Below, piece by piece: positions 6,357-10,799 of a stretch of 10,799 bases of DNA. Numbering within the stretch: the stretch's first letter is position 1; every line of letters starts with the position of its first letter. Both the position numbers and the translations under genes were made by a program. Source of the DNA: Chloroflexota bacterium (lineage in GTDB: Bacteria > Chloroflexota > UBA6077); contig JAJZQR010000174.1 in assembly GCA_021806765.1 (NCBI GenBank), positions 1-10,799 of the forward strand, given 5' to 3'. The notes beneath the pieces are model-generated. The model was not told the origin of the DNA, did not search any database, and was given only the letters and a program-made list of their open reading frames with translations.

Positions 6357-7646
6357 ATGGTGCTCCCCATCTTCGTCGGCGTCTTCCTGAGCCTCATATT
6401 GGTCTCCGTGCCAGTGGCGATTGCCATGCTGGGCAGTTCTGCCCTCTTCCTGCTTTTCCTGAAGCCTGATGACCTCATGACAGTCGTGCACCGCATGGTG
6501 ATCAGCATCGACTCGTTCCCCTTCGTCGCTATTCCCCTCTTCTTGTTAGTGGGCGAGTTGATGAGTCGTAGCGGACTGACCGAACGGCTAGTGAACCTGG
6601 CGCTGGCCTTGGTCGGGCGCATGCCCGGAGGGCTCGCCCAGGTGACGGTGCTCACCAACATGTTCATGGCCGGAATCTCGGGCTCGGCCTCGGCAGATGC
6701 GGCGGCGACCGGCTCACTCCTAATACCTGCCATGATCAAGAAGGGGTATCCACGCCCCTTCGCCGCAGCCATCTTAGCCGCGGCCGCGACCATCGGCCCC
6801 GTGATACCGCCGAGCATTCCCATAGTCGTGTACGGCGCAATGGCGAACGTATCGGTAGGACGGCTATTCATTGGTGGCATCGTGCCAGGGGCTGTAATGG
6901 GCCTCTTTCTGATGATGACAGCATACATCGCCGCCAAGAGGTACGGTTACGGGGCGGTTGAGGGACCTATGGGTTGCGGTGCCATGCTGCAGGCCCTCCG
7001 AGGTGCTGCCTTCCCCTTAATGATCCCCATCATCATCATCGGCGGCATCTTGGGAGGCATCTTCACGGCCACGGAATCAGCCGACGCGGCGGTGGTTGCC
7101 ATCCTTCTGATAGGCGTCCTGGTATTCCGCCAACTGAAGCCACGAGACATTCTGGACAGTCTGGTGGGATCGGTGCGGGTACTCGGACCCATCATGCTGG
7201 TGGTCTCCGGGGCAAGCGTGTTCGGGTTGCTGCTCACCCAGGAGCAAGCCGGCGAACTGTTGGCCGGAGTCCTAACGTCTATCTCGCGGGAGCCGGTGAT
7301 AGTCCTGGCTACGTTCTGCTTCCTGGTTCTCATACTCGGGATGTTCATGGAGGCCATCGCGATTCTGATTCTGCTTACGCCAGTTGTCGCCCCCATGGCA
7401 CCGCAACTCGGAATCGACCCAGTTCATTTCGGTATGGCCTTCAACGTGGCGCTGATGATTGGTCTGATTACTCCCCCGGTCGGCATCACGATGTATATCG
7501 GGTTGAGCATCGCCAAGATCTCCATGGAGGACTTCACTCGGGCCTTTTGGCCGTATCTTCTCGCGCTGATCGTGGCTCTGGCGTTGATCATCATCTTCCC
7601 GCAGCTCGTGCTCTTCCTTCCGAACCTGCTGATGCCGACGAGATAG
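6357..7646 (+). CDS. dctM: TRAP transporter large permease subunit (DctM family)
   Basis: The large membrane subunit, which carries the substrate and sodium path of the TRAP transporter; 429 aa, the normal length. It is hydrophobic throughout, with many predicted transmembrane segments. Family motifs are clear: PLFLLVGELMSRSGL at about 60-74, GISGSASADAAATGS at 106-120, IGPVIPPSIP at 146-155, and in the second half GLITPPVGITMYI. AAGGAGG (6341-6347) lies 9 bases before ATG 6357, which is 2 bases after the DctQ stop, so the three TRAP genes are tightly coupled. It ends the plus-strand operon; the next gene is convergent. By the family's mechanism, uptake is driven by an ion gradient, not ATP. 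The protein looks complete. Confidence 0.95.
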   Translation: MVLPIFVGVFLSLILVSVPVAIAMLGSSALFLLFLKPDDLMTVVHRMVISIDSFPFVAIPLFLLVGELMSRSGLTERLVNLALALVGRMPGGLAQVTVLTNMFMAGISGSASADAAATGSLLIPAMIKKGYPRPFAAAILAAAATIGPVIPPSIPIVVYGAMANVSVGRLFIGGIVPGAVMGLFLMMTAYIAAKRYGYGAVEGPMGCGAMLQALRGAAFPLMIPIIIIGGILGGIFTATESADAAVVAILLIGVLVFRQLKPRDILDSLVGSVRVLGPIMLVVSGASVFGLLLTQEQAGELLAGVLTSISREPVIVLATFCFLVLILGMFMEAIAILILLTPVVAPMAPQLGIDPVHFGMAFNVALMIGLITPPVGITMYIGLSIAKISMEDFTRAFWPYLLALIVALALIIIFPQLVLFLPNLLMPTR

Positions 7647-7671
7647 GAGGAAAGGAAGACGCGGGATCTCG

Positions 7672-7687
7672 GCGCTTGTCAAAGCGC
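7672..7687. terminator. Small hairpin between convergent genes
   Basis: GCGCTT (7672-7677) and AAGCGC (7682-7687) pair around GTCA in the 58-base gap between the dctM stop and the stop of the minus-strand gene. It lies where a bidirectional terminator would be expected. The stem is only 6 bp and there is no T tract on either side, so this is weak. Confidence 0.3.
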
Positions 7688-7704
7688 AATCGACAAAACG
7701 CTGT

Positions 7705-9132
7705 TCATGCGGCAGCAAAGTGCAGGTCGCCCAGGAGCGCGTGCATAGTGATCCGGAGTGTCTGGTAATGCCCATCGATGCTGCTCCAAGTCTTGGGTTT
7801 GCGCCCCTGTTTGGGTCGGGCGGGGTCCGGCGCGAGCGGGTTGGCCAGGGCCGCCAGCACCGTGCGCATCCTCGGCTTGCCGATGTCGATCCCGCCCACG
7901 CGGGTGTTGCCTACCTGGCAAGGGGCTGGCAGCCGCTCCAGGGTGTCGTCGGCAACGAAGCCTCGGTCCACCCACTGGAAGCTACAAAGCGTCCGTTCCA
8001 GGATGCCCCTGAGATGAGCGACGATGGTCGGGAACTTGGCGACGGCCCGACCGCAGCCCAACTCCTTGGTGTTGTGCGCGATGGCCTCGATGCGCAGCAC
8101 CCGCTCGCCTTTGGTATAGCCCTTGAGCGTCAGCTTGCCGAGGTGCAGCTTGAACACTGTCAGGTCGTACACAGGTCTCTCGAGCGTGACCGCTCCCCGA
8201 GGTTCGCCGTTGCGAGCCCTAAAGGGTCGGTTCTTCCCCCCAAAGATCGTCCGGATCTGGCGGATGTCCAGGCGAGCCCGGTTGCGATCCACCAACTCCT
8301 GGAAGATCTGCTCCATCTGTGCCCCGACCTTGAAGATCAGATTGCGGCTGTACTCCACCTGGTAGACCGAGTAGTCGTAGCGGAATCCCGACCGCTCCTG
8401 CTCCTCCAGCTCCAGGGCAAAACAGAGACAGCTCGTGTAGATCCAGCGGTCGCAGAGCTGGCTCAGCCGCCCTATAGTCCGAGGATCGGACAGGGTGTCT
8501 GCGAGCCTCGCCAGCCCCGCGACGTCCTGGACCTGAGTGAAACAGTTGCCGTCCTTTGTGAAGACGAGCCCCTGCTTGACCCCCTGGGAGGCCACGTACT
8601 CGTGACCGTTGAGAATGACCTGGGCCCCAAAGGGAGGATGCCCGGACATCTTGATGGTGATGTGCCCCCACTCTAGATCCATGATGTGGAACGAGTAGTG
8701 GTTGACGTAGGCTATCTTCTTCTCCAGGTTGCGGATGAAGCCGCTTGCGGAGCGCTGCACCTCCCAGACCGGTGCTATGGCGCGCGCCACCAGGATCAGG
8801 AACAGACCCTGAACCCCGGGGTTCTCTCGGAGGTGCTCCTCGGCGATCTCGTGCTTGCGCTCTCCCTTCTCGCAGTCGATCACCGGGATTCCGCGAGCCT
8901 TGGCGAAGGCGCGGACCCGTCGGCTGAAGCGCCCAGCCATCCGCATGAGGTGGGCGTTGTCCAGCTCTGCGTCCGATCCACCGTTGAGCCGTCGCCACCA
9001 GCACCGAAACCCTCCCGGCGAGTGGCACACGGGATCGAAGGCGTTGAGTACGATCCGGTCCACACAGTCATAGGTTCCATCGAGCAGGTCGCCGTAGGAA
9101 GCGCTCAGGTCGTCCGTCATGCTCCGAAACAC
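7705..9132 (-). CDS. Uncharacterised conserved protein, paralogue of the broken gene at 9319-10679
   Basis: A 475-aa protein of a family I recognise as widespread conserved hypothetical, without known function. Recognisable blocks in order: TYDCVDRIVLNAF near the N-terminus, SPGGFRCWWRRL, HLMRMAGRFSRRVRAFAK, GERKHEIAEEHL, VNHYSFHIMDLEWG, ILNGHEYVASQ, KDGNCFTQV, YDYSVYQVEYSRNLIF, and LKGYTKGERVLRIEAIAHNT. Several blocks match the neighbouring broken gene in the same order. No signal peptide or membrane segment is seen, so it is probably cytosolic. The K.Y.KG..LR.E block loosely recalls some replication-initiator proteins, but this is a weak impression. The start is GTG 9132, with GGGAGG 6 bases upstream; ATG 9120 is an alternative. 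The protein lacks the C-terminal winged-helix-like region seen in the neighbour. Its strand is opposite to the catabolic operon, so a separate unit is likely. Confidence 0.75.
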   Translation of the reverse strand: MFRSMTDDLSASYGDLLDGTYDCVDRIVLNAFDPVCHSPGGFRCWWRRLNGGSDAELDNAHLMRMAGRFSRRVRAFAKARGIPVIDCEKGERKHEIAEEHLRENPGVQGLFLILVARAIAPVWEVQRSASGFIRNLEKKIAYVNHYSFHIMDLEWGHITIKMSGHPPFGAQVILNGHEYVASQGVKQGLVFTKDGNCFTQVQDVAGLARLADTLSDPRTIGRLSQLCDRWIYTSCLCFALELEEQERSGFRYDYSVYQVEYSRNLIFKVGAQMEQIFQELVDRNRARLDIRQIRTIFGGKNRPFRARNGEPRGAVTLERPVYDLTVFKLHLGKLTLKGYTKGERVLRIEAIAHNTKELGCGRAVAKFPTIVAHLRGILERTLCSFQWVDRGFVADDTLERLPAPCQVGNTRVGGIDIGKPRMRTVLAALANPLAPDPARPKQGRKPKTWSSIDGHYQTLRITMHALLGDLHFAAA

Positions 9133-9154
9133 TTCAGCCCTCCCGGCGCTCTCC

Positions 9155-9229
9155 CAGGGGACCCCCTGGATCAGTACGCTCCTCGTCGATCATGCTTCGG
9201 AGCATATCAGCAGCACATACCCTGTTCAA
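9155..9229 (-). promoter_or_regulatory. Possible promoter/leader of the minus-strand hypothetical gene
   Basis: On the minus strand, TTGAAC (9224-9229) and GATATG (9203-9208) are separated by 15 bases, a poor to moderate sigma-70 match. The symmetric ATGCT-TCGG-AGCAT (9192-9205) overlaps the -10 element. A perfect hairpin with CAGGGG (9155-9160) and CCCCTG (9163-9168) lies just before the ribosome binding site. These could regulate the gene, but each is weak by itself. Confidence 0.25.
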
Positions 9230-9244
9230 CTGCCCGCAGGGCCA

Positions 9245-9291
9245 CGCGTTCTGAGCGCACTCTCAGAACGCGCGTAGTGGTCTTGGACCAC
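9245..9291 (-). terminator. Two tandem hairpins downstream of the broken gene
   Basis: CGCGTTCTGAG (9245-9255) and CTCAGAACGCG (9262-9272) form a perfect 11-bp stem with a 6-base loop. Next to it, GTGGTC (9277-9282) and GACCAC (9286-9291) form a 6-bp stem with a 3-base loop. They lie 27-74 bases after the stop of the broken minus-strand gene and upstream of the intact one, a natural place for a terminator. There is no T run, so a regulatory or mobile-element role is also possible. Confidence 0.45.
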
Positions 9292-9318
9292 GAAACTGGT
9301 CGCGTTTGAGTCAAGTTC

Positions 9319-10679
9319 TCAGGCGGCGAGTTTGGCCTTCTCCACCGAGCGGTCGATGGCTGCGGCCAGCCTATCGAAGGACTGGCGGAGAGCGGTGTCG
9401 CCGGATGGCGCTTCGGACATGGCGGAAGCGAGTCCCGGCCGCAGGATGTGTAGACAGACTCGGTTCAAGAAGAGTGTGACCCGTAGCCCCTCCTCTGTCA
9501 GCCAGTAGCGGTGGGTCTTGGGAATGCGCCCGATCAGGCCGTGGAGCCGAAGCCGCCTGAGGTCGTAGCTCATCCTCCCGAGGGTCAATGGGCTGGGGTC
9601 GATGCCCAGCTGCGGAGCGAAACGCTCGCGCAATTCCCGGTTGGAGAAACCCTGGGGGAGGAGAGAGAACATCACCAGGGCGGCGAAGAGTGCCTGCACC
9701 CGAGGGGATCCCCGAAGGGGAGGGCTGACGCCCGCTGGCCCTCCACCTGGATCGGCCTGGTGACCTTGCGAAACCCGTCTTCGCCCACCCGGCAATCGTG
9801 GCTGACTCGTTGGACGTCCAGGAGACGTCGATTGGCCGTGAAGCCGACTACCCGCAGAGCGGGCAGGTCGTGCAGCCGCTTGCCGATGGCGAAGTCTCGG
9901 GTGTCGTTGATGGTGGTCTCGGTACGAAGGGCCCGGCCCTCCTTGTGATACTGCTTGATGCGGGAACGCTTGTAGTCGATATGGAGCGAGGGGGTGACTC
10001 CCTCGGTGATCACCCTGGTCCGGAATTGTCCGGGGGTGCGCTTGGTCACCCGGCGGGCAAAGATCAGTTGGACCTGGTCAGGCCGTCCAAGGTCCAGGTT
10101 CTCGCGGATCACCTCCTCAAAGAAGACCCGGCCGCTCAAGGGTCGGTCGAGGACCTGGGTCAGGGCGAACTCCGCCTGCAGGATGGAGATGTCGTAGCTG
10201 TAGCCGGCCTCGTCCGCTGAGGTGAAGGAGTTGGGCAGATAGCCCAGCCACTTGCGCAGCATGCCGTCGATCTGGGTGGGGCTGAGGCCGTCGGCGATCT
10301 CCTGGAGCCGAGAGGGGCCGGCGCAGGAGAGGAAGCCGTTGTCCAGCGCCTGGTAGGCGACCCCCTCCTTGGACAGTTGGCGCTTGGCGTACTCGTGGCC
10401 GTTCAGGTACAGCTTGGCGTTGTAGGGGAAGTAGGAGCAGAACTTGATGAAGAAGGGTCCGAAGTCCCGGTCAACGCCGTAGAAATAGTAGTGGTTGACC
10501 ATGGCCGTGGAACGGACGATCCAGGCGTAGGACTTGCCGGTATCGGGATGGCGCCGCCTCTCCGTGCGGAAGACTGCGGTCTTCTCCTGGGCTTTGCCCA
10601 CGAGGACGATCCCCTCCTCGCCCTCGAGCTTCGCCAGGTGCTCCGCCGCGATGCCGTCGTTGCGCTGGCCCTTTAGTGT
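9319..10679 (-). pseudogene. Truncated and frameshifted uncharacterised protein, relative of the 7705-9132 product
   Basis: Two frames join into one protein. The first runs from 10679 with TLKGQRNDGIAAEHL, AQEKTAVFRTERRR, VNHYYFYGVDRDFGPFFIK, LYLNGHEYAKRQL, LDNGFLSC, FFEEVIRENLDLGRP, FRTRVITEGVTPSLHIDYK, and KEGRALRTETTINDTRDF. After ASALPFGDP, near 9704-9710, the matching sequence continues in another frame as RVQALFAALVMFSLLPQGFSNREL and a winged-helix-like tail (MSYDLRRLRLHGLIGRIPKTHRYWLTEEG) ending at TGA 9319-9321. A one-base loss or two-base gain by a GGGG run (9704-9707) explains the shift. A TAG lies directly upstream at 10680-10682, and no ATG, GTG or TTG codon occurs in frame before GTG 10601, inside the conserved part. 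Relatives as I recall them extend further N-terminally, so the 5' end seems lost. The frameshift alone could be an assembly error; the 5' loss is harder to explain that way. Confidence 0.75.
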
Positions 10680-10712
10680 CTAACCGATGGGATTGATCGC
10701 AAAATGTGCATG

Positions 10713-10799
10713 ATCTCAGGCGTTGGCCGGGAGCAGGCCGGCCAGGGATGGAATGACCACCAGGTGGCGGAGCTTCAGGGCGGTCAAGATGACCCGTCG
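10713..10799 (-). CDS. 3' end of an unidentified minus-strand reading frame (partial)
   Basis: From the right edge a minus-strand frame stays open for 28 codons, with VILTALKLRHLVVIP and SLAGLLPANA, and ends at TGA 10713-10715. It is in the same frame as the broken gene but is separated from it by this stop and by TAG 10680-10682. It could be the tail of an upstream gene whose arrival displaced the missing N-terminus, or chance. I do not recognise the sequence. Confidence 0.25.

Noticed and set aside
6974..7768. Plus-strand 264-codon frame overlapping dctM
   Set aside because: It is out of frame with the DctM protein and rich in His, Arg and Gly with no recognisable domain, so it is a shadow.
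7720..9309. Plus-strand open frames (318 and 207 codons) opposite the minus-strand hypothetical gene
   Set aside because: They mirror the real minus-strand gene, which has ordered blocks shared with a neighbour. The plus-strand products show only biased composition.
7705..10679. Calling the minus-strand genes transposases
   Set aside because: I find no DDE, HUH or serine/tyrosine recombinase motif and no terminal inverted repeats bounding the pair, so mobility remains only a hypothesis.
1..10799. CRISPR array, tRNA or rRNA genes
   Set aside because: I saw no regularly spaced direct repeats, tRNA cloverleaf or rRNA-like sequence in any part of the window.

Overview
The window most resembles a chromosomal segment of a GC-rich bacterium, plausibly a member of the Chloroflexota. 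The main clue is the TRAP solute-binding lipoprotein: its lipobox is followed by a long Ala/Pro/Thr/Lys linker, a style common in Chloroflexota lipoproteins. Dense co-directional packing and strong AGGAGG-type ribosome binding sites fit a bacterium generally. The taxonomic call is inference only; no rRNA or tRNA gene is present.

Layout. Positions 1-114 look like the 3' end of an unidentified plus-strand gene, followed by a perfect GNRA-loop hairpin (138-157). About 250 bases without a convincing gene lead to a TTGACA box (362-367) that runs into a perfect 54-bp palindrome (373-426), a strong candidate operator. From 563 to 7646 lie seven plus-strand genes that read as one operon: a LacI-family repressor, an extended SDR (NAD-dependent epimerase/dehydratase family), the alpha and beta E1 subunits of a thiamine-diphosphate 2-oxo-acid-dehydrogenase-like enzyme, and a complete tripartite TRAP transporter (DctP, DctQ, DctM).

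From 7705 to the right edge the coding strand flips. There is one intact gene (7705-9132) and one broken gene (9319-10679). Both encode divergent members of the same large family of uncharacterised proteins. The broken copy has a stop codon just before its first recognisable motif and a frameshift near 9704-9710. A short partial minus-strand reading frame occupies 10713-10799.

How the operon may work (inference): the TRAP transporter imports a carboxylate, the SDR oxidises or epimerises it, and the E1 heterotetramer acts on a resulting 2-oxo acid or ketol. The LacI repressor controls the whole set, including itself, through the palindrome. No E2 or E3 gene is next to the E1 pair, and the E1 alpha subunit lacks three histidines that are usually conserved, so its reaction may not be standard oxidative decarboxylation. 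The substrate cannot be named from sequence alone. The two most promising leads are this catabolic cassette and the uncharacterised minus-strand protein family.
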